From Verrucomicrobiia bacterium (GTDB taxonomy: Bacteria; Verrucomicrobiota; Verrucomicrobiia; Palsa-1439): DNA of 64,000 nt. Below are positions 42,380 to 49,741 of this stretch, piece by piece. The position numbers were made by a program, and so were the translations under genes. Under the pieces are notes generated by a model. It had not been told where the DNA came from. It saw only the letters and a program-made list of their open reading frames with translations, and did no database searches. The stretch lies in assembly GCA_022072455.1 (NCBI GenBank), contig JAJVHY010000020.1, positions 310,001 to 374,000 of the forward strand. Reading direction: 5' to 3'. Position 1 is the first letter of the stretch. Every line of letters begins with the position of its first letter.

Positions 42380-43399
42380 TTGTTGCTGGAGCGGCCGGAA
42401 ATGCGCCGCAACGAGGCGAAGTTGACCGAGTGTCTCGAATTGATGACGGCGGGCGCGCACTCCGCCGCCAGTGTCGTGCGCCGCCTGCGCGAGTTGTACC
42501 GGCGGCCCGGCGAAAGGGAGGCGCTGCAACCGGTCAACCTCAGTCACCTCGTCCAGCAGGTCGTCGCGCTGACGGAACCGCGCTGGAAAGAACAAACCAT
42601 CGCCGCCGGCCAACCCGTGCAGATCGTAACCGACCTCGCGGAAGTCCCCGTGATTGCCGGCAACGAAGGCGAGCTGCGCGAAATCGTCACCAACCTGCTT
42701 TTCAACGCGGTCGATGCCATGCCGAAGGGCGGCACGATTTGCCTGCGCACGTGCCAGCACGACCAAGACGTCGAGCTCACAGTCAGCGACACCGGCACCG
42801 GGATGACCCCCGAAGTGCGGCAGCGCTGTTTCGAAATGTTCTTCACTACCAAAGGCACCCAAGGCACCGGGCTGGGGCTGGCGACCGTCCACGCCATCAT
42901 CCAGCAACACGACGGCACGCTCGACCTGCAAACCGCGCCGGGCCAGGGCTCGACGTTCAGAATCCGGTTGCCCATCCGGGTCGTGCCGGAAACGTCGGTC
43001 CGCCCCACCGCGCGGAAAGGCCCCGATCGGCACGGGCGGATCTTGCTCGTGGACGACGAAGCGATCCTGCGCGAATTGTTTACGGAGTATCTGATGCAGG
43101 CAGGCCACACGGTCGTGGCTGCCGCCGACGGCGCGGCCGGGCTGGAGCAATTTCAAGCCGGCCCGTTCGATCTGGTCATCACCGACATGGCGATGCCGGG
43201 CCTGAACGGCGAGCAATTGGCCGCCAAGATTCAGGCCGTGGCGCCAAGCACGCCGGTGATCTTGTTGACCGGCTTTGGCGACATCATGAAAGTCCAGCAG
43301 CAACGACCCCCCGGCATCGCCGTGGTGGTCGGCAAGCCGGTCAGTTTGAGTGATCTGCACGAGGCGGTGCAGGACGCGCTGGCAATCCAAGGAAAATGA
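42380..43399 (+). CDS. Hybrid histidine kinase lacking its front and phospho-His box (5'-truncated)
   Basis: About 339 residues remain. The frame is open back to a stop at 42344 and reads HSAAVLGFGELLLERPE, which aligns to the residues just after HDFNN in the kinase at 49738. The HDFNN phospho-acceptor and any sensor are therefore missing. What follows is a full HATPase domain (NLLFNAVDAMP, DTGTGM, GTGLGLATV) and a receiver (LLVDDEAILRE, DLVITDMAMPGLNG). TTG 42380 or ATG 42401 could start translation. It overlaps the next regulator gene by 4 nt, so the ancestral gene was part of this operon. It may be a pseudogene or a trimmed protein. Confidence 0.7.
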   Translation: MLLERPEMRRNEAKLTECLELMTAGAHSAASVVRRLRELYRRPGEREALQPVNLSHLVQQVVALTEPRWKEQTIAAGQPVQIVTDLAEVPVIAGNEGELREIVTNLLFNAVDAMPKGGTICLRTCQHDQDVELTVSDTGTGMTPEVRQRCFEMFFTTKGTQGTGLGLATVHAIIQQHDGTLDLQTAPGQGSTFRIRLPIRVVPETSVRPTARKGPDRHGRILLVDDEAILRELFTEYLMQAGHTVVAAADGAAGLEQFQAGPFDLVITDMAMPGLNGEQLAAKIQAVAPSTPVILLTGFGDIMKVQQQRPPGIAVVVGKPVSLSDLHEAVQDALAIQGK

Positions 43400-44040
43400 G
43401 CATGAGCAATCCGCGCATTCTACTGGTAGACGATCACCCGGTCTTTCGCGCCGGACTGAAGCAGATCCTCGCGCTGGAACTGAAGCAGGCAGAGTTTGGC
43501 GAAGGCGCCAACGCCGCGGAAGCGATGACACTCGCGCCGCAACAGCCGTGGAATCTGGCCATCCTGGACATTGACATGCCGGGCCGGAGCGGCTTGGAGT
43601 TGCTGGCGGATCTGAAGGCGCTGCAGCCCCAGTTGCCGGTCTTGTTGTTGAGCATGCACGAGGAGGAGGATTACGCCGTGCGCGCCTTGCGGGCCGGCGC
43701 GGCTGGGTATGTGAGCAAGGAAAGCTCATTCAGCGAGATCGTGGCGGCCGTGCGCAAGGTTTTGGGTGGCGGGATGTACATCAGCCCGTTCCTGGCCGAA
43801 CAACTAGCCAAGGGCGTTGGCACTCGCAGCGACGGCCCGCCGCACCTGCATTTGTCCAACCGCGAATTTCAGATCCTGTGCAAGCTGGCCGCCGGTAAGC
43901 CGCTCAAGGAGATTGCCGCCGAGCTGGGGGTGAGCATCAAGACCGTCAGCACCTACCGCAGCCGGGTGCTGGAAAAGCTCGGCCTGCAATCCAACGCTGA
44001 CTTGGTCCGCTACGCCCTGCACCACCGGCTCATCACCTGA
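43396..44040 (+). CDS. NarL/FixJ-family response regulator
   Basis: This 214-residue regulator has receiver pocket VDDHPVFRAG, phospho-acceptor in LAILDIDMPGRSG, and a LuxR-type DNA-binding domain (LSNREFQILCKLAAGKPLKEIAAELGVSIKTVSTY). It is the only DNA-binding regulator in the signalling island, hence the likely output of several kinases. The ATG overlaps the truncated kinase stop; a second ATG six bases on is also possible. Confidence 0.92.
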   Translation: MSMSNPRILLVDDHPVFRAGLKQILALELKQAEFGEGANAAEAMTLAPQQPWNLAILDIDMPGRSGLELLADLKALQPQLPVLLLSMHEEEDYAVRALRAGAAGYVSKESSFSEIVAAVRKVLGGGMYISPFLAEQLAKGVGTRSDGPPHLHLSNREFQILCKLAAGKPLKEIAAELGVSIKTVSTYRSRVLEKLGLQSNADLVRYALHHRLIT

Positions 44041-44107
44041 GCCGCGTCTCGGTCGCACCTGACGCGCCCTTCCTGAAATCCGACACGGAAACCAGAACTT
44101 TTCACCC

Positions 44108-44127
44108 GCGCGTCTGTGGCGACGCGC
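44108..44127 (+). other. GC-rich hairpin between response regulator and hybrid kinase
   Basis: GCGCGTC (44108-44114) pairs with GACGCGC (44121-44127) around a 6-nt loop. There is no T-run after it, so it is not a standard terminator. It may attenuate transcription or be incidental. Confidence 0.3.
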
Positions 44128-44196
44128 ATTCGCTGTGCTCTAGCGTGAAGAGTGCAAACGTCGCCAGCCAAATCAAGCCCGGAGCCGAATCTAACA

Positions 44197-46356
44197 ATGT
44201 CCTACCGGCTCACGCTGCTGTTCATCTTGAATATCATGGTGGTGTACCTGTGGATTGCGCGCAGTTCTTACCCCGGCCCGTGGGAGTGGCGGGCGGTGCT
44301 GATCGGGGCGGTGGCGTTGGTGGTCATGTTTGGGCCGGTGTTCTTTTTCCTGCTGTTGCGGCCCTTGCGGTTCTTGATGGCCGAACGCAACAGCGTCGCA
44401 GCGCGGGTGCAGGCCAGCCAGGAGACATTCCGCCAATTGGCGGCCAACATGCGCGAGGTCTTTTGGATGACGTCGCCCAACGGTCAAGAGTTCCTTTACA
44501 TCAGCCCGGGCTACGAATCGTTGTGGGGGCGAACCTGCGCCAGCCTGGACCAGCAGCCCCTGTCGTGGTTCGAGGCGATCCTCCCGGAAGATCAGCCACA
44601 AGTGCGGGTGGCGTTGGATCAGCTCAGTCACGACCGCGAGTGCAATGTTAAGTGCCGGATCCGCCGCCCTGACGGGACGATCCGCTGGATCTGCGCGCGC
44701 TGGGCTCCCGTTCATGATGCGGCGGGCAAGATGACCAGCACCGTCGGATTCGCCACGGACATTACCGAGCAGAAGCGCGTGGAGGAGGATCTGACGTTCC
44801 TCAATTGGGCGGTGGAGCAGGCGGCCGAGTCCATCGTGGTTACCGACCGCGAGGCGAACATTGTCTATGTCAATCCGGCCTTCGAGCGCACGACCGGCTA
44901 CCGGCGGGAGGAGGTCGTCGGGAAAAACCCGCGCCTCCTCCAGAGTGGGAAGCAGGACGCGGACTTTTACCGGGCCATGTGGGACGTGTTGACACGCGGC
45001 GAAGTCTGGACCGGCAATTTCACAAACAAACGCAAGGACGGCACCCTCTACGAAGAGCAGGCGATCATTTCCGCCGTTCGGGATGCCACCGGGGCTATCG
45101 TGAACTTCGTCGCGGCGAAGCGGGACGTGACGTATGAGCGGCAGATCGAACAACAACTGCGCCAGGCCCAAAAGATGGAAGCGATCGGTCGTCTTGCCGG
45201 GGGCGTGGCCCACGACTTCAACAATATCCTCTCGGTCATTGGCGGCTATAGCGAACTACTCCTGCGGCGGCTCGCAGCGGACGATCCACTCCGCCAGAAC
45301 GCCGAACAGATCGAGAAAGCAGCCTACCGGGCCAGTGCCTTGACGCGGCAGTTGCTGGCGTTCAGCCGGAAGCAAATCCTCCAGCCAAAAATCCTGAATC
45401 TGAACACCCTGCTGACTGAGTCGGAAAAAATGCTGCGACGGTTGATCGGTGAGGATGTCGCGTTGGTAACAGATCTCAGCCCGGAGTTAGGGGCTGTGAA
45501 AGTCGACGCCGGTCAGGTCGAGCAGGTGGTGATGAATCTGGTCGTGAACGCGCGGGACGCGATGCCCGGCGGTGGCCGACTGAGCATCCAAACGCGCAAC
45601 GTCAGTCTCGATGCCGCGTACGCGCGGGAGCATTCCGGGGTTGTGGCCGGTCCATACATCCTGTTGGCGATCAGTGATTCGGGAACCGGGATGAGCGCCG
45701 AAGTCAAGGCGCACCTGTTCGAGCCGTTTTTCACGACCAAACCCCAAGGGAAAGGGACAGGGCTGGGTCTGGCCACCTGTTTTGGCATCATAAAACAGAG
45801 CGGCGGCCATATCAGTGTGTACAGCGAAGCCGGTCACGGCACGCTCTTTCAGATTTACCTTCCCCGGGTGAATGCGCCGGCGACCACGTGCTGGTTGGCT
45901 ACCGAAGGCGCCGGCCCGCCGCGCGGGACGGAGACCATCCTGCTGGTGGAGGACGAGCCGGCCCTGCGCTGCCTAGCGGCGGTCGTTCTGACCGAACAGG
46001 GGTACAGCGTGGTGGAGGCCGCCAACGGGCAGGAGGCGCTCGCTATTTTACAGAAGGGACGACGGACCCCGGTCGATCTGGTCATGACGGATGTGGTGAT
46101 GCCACAAATGGGCGGCCGCGAGTTGGCCGATCAGATTCAGAGGCTATATCCCGGGATGCAGATGCTTTTGACCTCGGGCTACACGGAGGACGCGATGCTC
46201 CATCACCGGGTGCTCGAATCGCACTTGACGTTTCTGCAGAAGCCCTACACGCCGGTCGCGTTGGCCCGCAAAGTCCGCGAGGTGCTCGACCGGCCGACCC
46301 GCTTCGCGAATTCTGACACAGGAATCAGGAATATTTACCCCTCGTCCAGCACCTGA
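44197..46356 (+). CDS. PAS-PAS hybrid histidine kinase with C-terminal receiver
   Basis: This roughly 719-residue membrane kinase starts with two helices (about 4-18 and 30-55). Two PAS domains follow: about 75-200, ending VGFATDITEQK, and about 205-325, VTDREANIVYVNPAFERTTGYRREEVVGKNP...RDVTYE. Then come the DHp box GRLAGGVAHDFNNILSVIGGYSELL, HATPase (NLVVNARDAMPGGG, GTGLGLAT), and a receiver with DLVMTDVVMPQMGG and LQKPYTP. All key residues look intact. ATG 44197 is chosen; a GTG at 44152 would add 15 residues. The NVVNPAFERTTGY-type PAS is like those that bind flavin or haem, but no ligand can be assigned. Confidence 0.92.
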   Translation: MSYRLTLLFILNIMVVYLWIARSSYPGPWEWRAVLIGAVALVVMFGPVFFFLLLRPLRFLMAERNSVAARVQASQETFRQLAANMREVFWMTSPNGQEFLYISPGYESLWGRTCASLDQQPLSWFEAILPEDQPQVRVALDQLSHDRECNVKCRIRRPDGTIRWICARWAPVHDAAGKMTSTVGFATDITEQKRVEEDLTFLNWAVEQAAESIVVTDREANIVYVNPAFERTTGYRREEVVGKNPRLLQSGKQDADFYRAMWDVLTRGEVWTGNFTNKRKDGTLYEEQAIISAVRDATGAIVNFVAAKRDVTYERQIEQQLRQAQKMEAIGRLAGGVAHDFNNILSVIGGYSELLLRRLAADDPLRQNAEQIEKAAYRASALTRQLLAFSRKQILQPKILNLNTLLTESEKMLRRLIGEDVALVTDLSPELGAVKVDAGQVEQVVMNLVVNARDAMPGGGRLSIQTRNVSLDAAYAREHSGVVAGPYILLAISDSGTGMSAEVKAHLFEPFFTTKPQGKGTGLGLATCFGIIKQSGGHISVYSEAGHGTLFQIYLPRVNAPATTCWLATEGAGPPRGTETILLVEDEPALRCLAAVVLTEQGYSVVEAANGQEALAILQKGRRTPVDLVMTDVVMPQMGGRELADQIQRLYPGMQMLLTSGYTEDAMLHHRVLESHLTFLQKPYTPVALARKVREVLDRPTRFANSDTGIRNIYPSSST

Positions 46357-46419
46357 CCGCATGGCGACTGCTACCAAAGGCATAACAGGAAACTGCAAAC
46401 GAAACGAAAGGATACACCG

Positions 46420-46800
46420 ATGACAGACAAACGACGCATCTTGATGATTGACGACGATCCCAGCATGAGCGGGATTGTCAAACGGAACCTCGAACAGACG
46501 GGCACGTTCGAAGTCCGCACCGAGCAGCGCGGGGCAGACGGGTTGCAGGCTGCCCGCGAGTTTCGGCCGGATCTGCTGCTGTTGGACATGGTGATGCCGG
46601 ACTGCGACGGCGGTAACGTATTGGCACTGTTCCGGAACGATGATGAACTGAAACAGATCCCGGTCGTCTTCTTGACCGGGACAATCAGCGAAGACGGTAT
46701 GGACGCCCGCCACGGACAAATCGCCGGTTACCCGGTTGTCTCCAAACAGGCCAAGCCGAAGACGCTAGCCCGACAAATCGAACAAACCCTGCGCGGGTAA
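46420..46800 (+). CDS. Stand-alone receiver protein (paralogue group A)
   Basis: This 126-residue single-domain receiver has RRILMIDDD, phospho-acceptor D56 in LLLLDMVMPDCDGGN, and PVVFLTGTISEDG...VVSKQAKPK containing the threonine and lysine. It is closely similar to the receivers at 47329 and 51930 (shared LEQTG, RPDL.LLD..MPDCDGG, and a long loop after the conserved Thr/Ser). No output domain, so it probably works in phosphorelay or by protein contact. Confidence 0.88.
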   Translation: MTDKRRILMIDDDPSMSGIVKRNLEQTGTFEVRTEQRGADGLQAAREFRPDLLLLDMVMPDCDGGNVLALFRNDDELKQIPVVFLTGTISEDGMDARHGQIAGYPVVSKQAKPKTLARQIEQTLRG

Positions 46801-46818
46801 TCCGCCAACCAGGAGATC

Positions 46819-47319
46819 ATGATGATTTCTTCTTTCCGAAGTGCCAAGCCGGGCTTGAACAAATTCACCAGTCGACCGCATATAGATCGTACAACCGGCT
46901 GTGCCGGCAATGTCATCCTTAAGTTTCGCCATAGCTTGGAACGTGGCCTGCGTGAAGAATTCCCGGGACCGCAGGGAGAACTACTGGCCACGGCGGTCAG
47001 TTCCCTCCATCGTCATGCTTTCGATGGGCAGCAGCAGCGCCGGTTGCGTGACATGGACGGTGCGGCGACGTTGTACACGCTCCTCACAGGGACGGCGGAC
47101 GCCGCCACGATGGGCTTGATCCGCTCCGCGATGGTCAGCAGCGCCTTACTCGCCGACATGGACGCGGTCCTGCAATGGGCCCAAGCCGGGCTGACACGGT
47201 GCACGCAACTCGACGGCAAATGGCTGGCGACCGCGCCGGAGTGGGAGTGGGTGCTGGCGAATCGCGGGTACTACATCGAACTAGTCCAAGACCTGGCCCG
47301 GTTCCTCAATTCGAAGTGA
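46819..47319 (+). CDS. Unrecognised 166-residue protein in the signalling operon
   Basis: I do not recognise a family. The N-terminal 30 residues are basic and contain one cysteine; the rest looks alpha-helical and includes HSLERGLREEF, GELLATAVSSLHRHAFDGQQQRRLRD, and a Trp-rich C-terminus (WLATAPEWEWVLANRGYY). No membrane helix, no receiver or HPt signature (no clear H...K..S pattern). It is set 18 nt after one receiver and 9 nt before the next, with AGGAG before the ATG pair, so it is probably translated. It could be a partner or phosphatase for the neighbouring receivers; this is inference from position. Confidence 0.6.
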   Translation: MMISSFRSAKPGLNKFTSRPHIDRTTGCAGNVILKFRHSLERGLREEFPGPQGELLATAVSSLHRHAFDGQQQRRLRDMDGAATLYTLLTGTADAATMGLIRSAMVSSALLADMDAVLQWAQAGLTRCTQLDGKWLATAPEWEWVLANRGYYIELVQDLARFLNSK

Positions 47320-47328
47320 GACATTCTC

Positions 47329-47703
47329 ATGAACAAGAAACGTATTCTCATTGTGGATGATGACGTACCGTCAGCCTGCCTGCTCAAGGCGTCCCTCGAA
47401 CAAACGGGCCGGTTGACGGTGTGGACGGAGGGGCACGGGCGACGCGCCGTCGAGACGGCGCGAATGCTTCGGCCGGACTTGATCTTACTGGACGTGATCA
47501 TGCCGGATTGCGACGGTGGTGATGTGGCGCAGGCATTGGCCCGGGATCCGTTGCTGCGCGACACGCCCGTCGTCTTTGTAACTTCAATCGTCTCGGAAGA
47601 AGAAGCCGGGCATGGGCCGATTGGTGGCTTTCGGTATCTGGCCAAGCCGGTGGCCGTCGCGTCTGTGGTCGAGTGCTTGGAACAACCGCTGTTCGTCGCT
47701 TGA
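47329..47703 (+). CDS. Stand-alone receiver protein (paralogue group A)
   Basis: This 124-residue single-domain receiver starts MNKKRILIVDDDVPSACLL, with D55 in LILLDVIMPDCDGGD and PVVFVTSIVSEEE followed by GGFRYLAKPV (conserved lysine). It shares most positions with the receivers at 46420 and 51930, pointing to local duplication. No output domain is attached. Confidence 0.9.
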   Translation: MNKKRILIVDDDVPSACLLKASLEQTGRLTVWTEGHGRRAVETARMLRPDLILLDVIMPDCDGGDVAQALARDPLLRDTPVVFVTSIVSEEEAGHGPIGGFRYLAKPVAVASVVECLEQPLFVA

Positions 47704-47724
47704 ACTCAATTCGAAAAGGCCCCC

Positions 47725-47949
47725 ATGAACCAAGCCCCCCCCCATCCGCTCCGTCAGTGCAACTTCTGCCGCCGTGTGCAAACTGAGTCGAACCAGTGGC
47801 AACATCTGACTGCCGTGGTTTCCGCACCGCTGACGAACGCAGTCATCGCCGCGATTTGTCCCAGATGCTACGAGGATCATGTCCGTTCCCATTTGGCCGG
47901 GCTGTTCCGCGCCGCGGTCAAGGAGCCATCTTGCGCGCTGATGGCGTAG
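47725..47949 (+). CDS. Small CxxC...CxxC zinc-binding protein
   Basis: This 74-residue protein has CNFCRRV (about 12-18), then QWQHLTAVVS and ICPRCYEDH. The layout resembles the small C-terminal module found on many kinases and regulators, in which a C..CK.IR start, a W and a S...GICP.C end bind a metal. Here it is stand-alone and lacks the SHG. A zinc-binding adaptor role is inferred. Its 3' end overlaps the next receiver gene by 19 nt. Confidence 0.6.
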   Translation: MNQAPPHPLRQCNFCRRVQTESNQWQHLTAVVSAPLTNAVIAAICPRCYEDHVRSHLAGLFRAAVKEPSCALMA

Positions 47950-48329
47950 AGTCGCGGACCCTGACGGTATTTATCGTCGAGGACACCCCGATCGTCGTTC
48001 AGGTCTTGACGCGGGCGCTCGCTGGGCTCAACGGGATCGAGCTGTGCGGGCATACCGGCCGGGTCCGGGATGCGTTGGCCAGGATCGCACACCTCCAGCC
48101 GGACGTGGTGATTCTGGACGTTCATCTGGAAGACGGCAGCGGATTGGACTTGTTACGGCAGTTCCGGCAACAACCGGCGGCGCCGGTCATCATTATGTTC
48201 TCCAACAGTGCATACCTGCGCGCTCATTGCCTGCGCGGCGGCGCAGACCACTTCTTCGACAAGTCCACTGAGTTCCAGGAACTGGTCGCGACGCTGAAGA
48301 AGCTGAACGGGGAGCACCCGGGATCATGA
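47931..48329 (+). CDS. Stand-alone receiver protein with TTG start
   Basis: This 132-residue receiver has VFIVEDTPIVVQVL, phospho-acceptor D63 in VVILDVHLEDGSG and FFDKSTEFQEL with the conserved lysine. It differs from group A receivers and resembles NarL-type receivers without the DNA-binding part. The TTG at 47931 is chosen because AAGGAG lies five bases upstream; no ATG or GTG in frame has such a site. It overlaps both neighbours. Confidence 0.82.
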   Translation: MRADGVESRTLTVFIVEDTPIVVQVLTRALAGLNGIELCGHTGRVRDALARIAHLQPDVVILDVHLEDGSGLDLLRQFRQQPAAPVIIMFSNSAYLRAHCLRGGADHFFDKSTEFQELVATLKKLNGEHPGS

Positions 48330-49741
48330 ATCATTTCAACGTTGTCGCAACCACAGTCTCGTTTCCGCCGGAGTGGGGGCGGGCGGCCTTGCTCTTGAAT
48401 TTGCTGAGCGCGTGCATTGTGGTGGGGGTCTTCACCTACCTGAATCAGGCCCGTCGCGAGGAACGCTCCCGGCTGTGGACGGTCGCGTGGGTGTTTTATG
48501 CCGTCGCGCTGGTGGCCACGTTGGAGATGGAAGAATCCGACGTGCCATTGTTGCTGCTGCTGCGGTTGGCCGGGCTGGGGATCAGTGCGGCGTTCTTTTT
48601 TTGGGGCAGTCTGGCTGTCGGCGGGAGCGGCCGGCCGGCCCGGGAATTGGGGGGCGGAATTGTGTTGCTGGTGGCGTGGAGTTTTGTGGCGGTCTACCGG
48701 GTCCAGGAACCGTTATCGATCACCGCTCCCGTCTTCCTGTTGCTGGGGGGCGCCAGCATTTTCAGCGGGGTCCGCCAGTGGCCGTCGCGCCACCGGCACC
48801 GTGGCGCCCGGATGCTGGGCATGGGCTTCCTGCTGTGGGGACTGCATCTCGGCGGCTTGCCGTTCCTGGAGACGCAGCCACTTGGCCGGGCCGTGCTGCT
48901 GGTGGCGGGCGCGGTCCTGACGTGGGTGATTGCCCTCGGGATGCTTCTCGAACAGGAGCGCACGTTTTCCGAACGCGATTATCACGCGCTCTTCGATTCC
49001 GCCGCGGATGCGATTGTCTTGTTCGACGCGCTCAGCCTGCGGGTCGTGGCCGCCAACCGGGCGGCGCAAGCGTTGTTCGGCCTCTGGCCGCCAGACTGGG
49101 GTCGGCAGGATTTTGCCGGGGTGCTGCCGGATTTCGCGGGCAGGCCGGGCCGGGTAGCGACAGCCGACACATTCGCGGAAACATTGAACAATATGCCGCG
49201 CGAGGTGCGACTGTCGTTGCCAAATCACGGGGAGCGCGTCTGTGAAATCCGCGCGAGCCGGGTGCATTGCCCCCAAGGCGGCGTCCTCCAAGTCAATGTG
49301 CGCGACGTCACCACCCGCCATCGGGCGGAACAAGAACTCTCGGTGAAATCCGCCGTGTTGGTGGCCGAGACCAAGTGCATCATCATCAGCGACCGTCAGG
49401 GTCGGATCGAATGGGTCAACCCGGCCTTTACCGAACTGACCGGGTACACGGCCAAGGAGGCGGTGGGACAACATGCGTGGTTTGTGAATTCGGATGACCA
49501 TCCGGCGTCCCTGTACCGGGAGCTGTGGGACTCCATCGCGTCCCACCGGGCGTGGTCCGGCGAAGTCTTGAACCGCCGCAAAGACGGCCGCCATTACCGG
49601 GAATACATGACCATCGTTCCGATCCGCAACGCGGCGGGCGTGGTCACGAACTTCGTCACCACGAAGCAGAAACTGGCGGATATGCAGCCGGTATCGGCCG
49701 GTGGCGCCGCGCCGGTCGCGCTGGCGGTGTGTGCGCCATGA
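48326..49741 (+). CDS. 7-helix membrane PAS-PAS protein without kinase domain
   Basis: This 471-residue protein has about seven membrane helices in the first 215 residues. Two PAS domains follow: about 225-335 (YHALFDSAADAIVLFDALSLRVVAANRAAQALFG) and about 340-455 (KCIIISDRQGRIEWVNPAFTELTGYTAKEAVGQ). It ends soon after the second PAS with no DHp, HATPase or receiver. The membrane part is paralogous to the next kinase (shared FPPEW..AALVL, FTYLN, LWTVAW.FY). It could feed a signal to that kinase by heterodimer. It overlaps both neighbours by 4 nt. Confidence 0.82.
   Translation: MNHFNVVATTVSFPPEWGRAALLLNLLSACIVVGVFTYLNQARREERSRLWTVAWVFYAVALVATLEMEESDVPLLLLLRLAGLGISAAFFFWGSLAVGGSGRPARELGGGIVLLVAWSFVAVYRVQEPLSITAPVFLLLGGASIFSGVRQWPSRHRHRGARMLGMGFLLWGLHLGGLPFLETQPLGRAVLLVAGAVLTWVIALGMLLEQERTFSERDYHALFDSAADAIVLFDALSLRVVAANRAAQALFGLWPPDWGRQDFAGVLPDFAGRPGRVATADTFAETLNNMPREVRLSLPNHGERVCEIRASRVHCPQGGVLQVNVRDVTTRHRAEQELSVKSAVLVAETKCIIISDRQGRIEWVNPAFTELTGYTAKEAVGQHAWFVNSDDHPASLYRELWDSIASHRAWSGEVLNRRKDGRHYREYMTIVPIRNAAGVVTNFVTTKQKLADMQPVSAGGAAPVALAVCAP

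Noticed and set aside
44108-44127. Terminator after the NarL regulator at 44040
   Set aside because: The stem is good but no T-run follows, so it is listed only as a hairpin.
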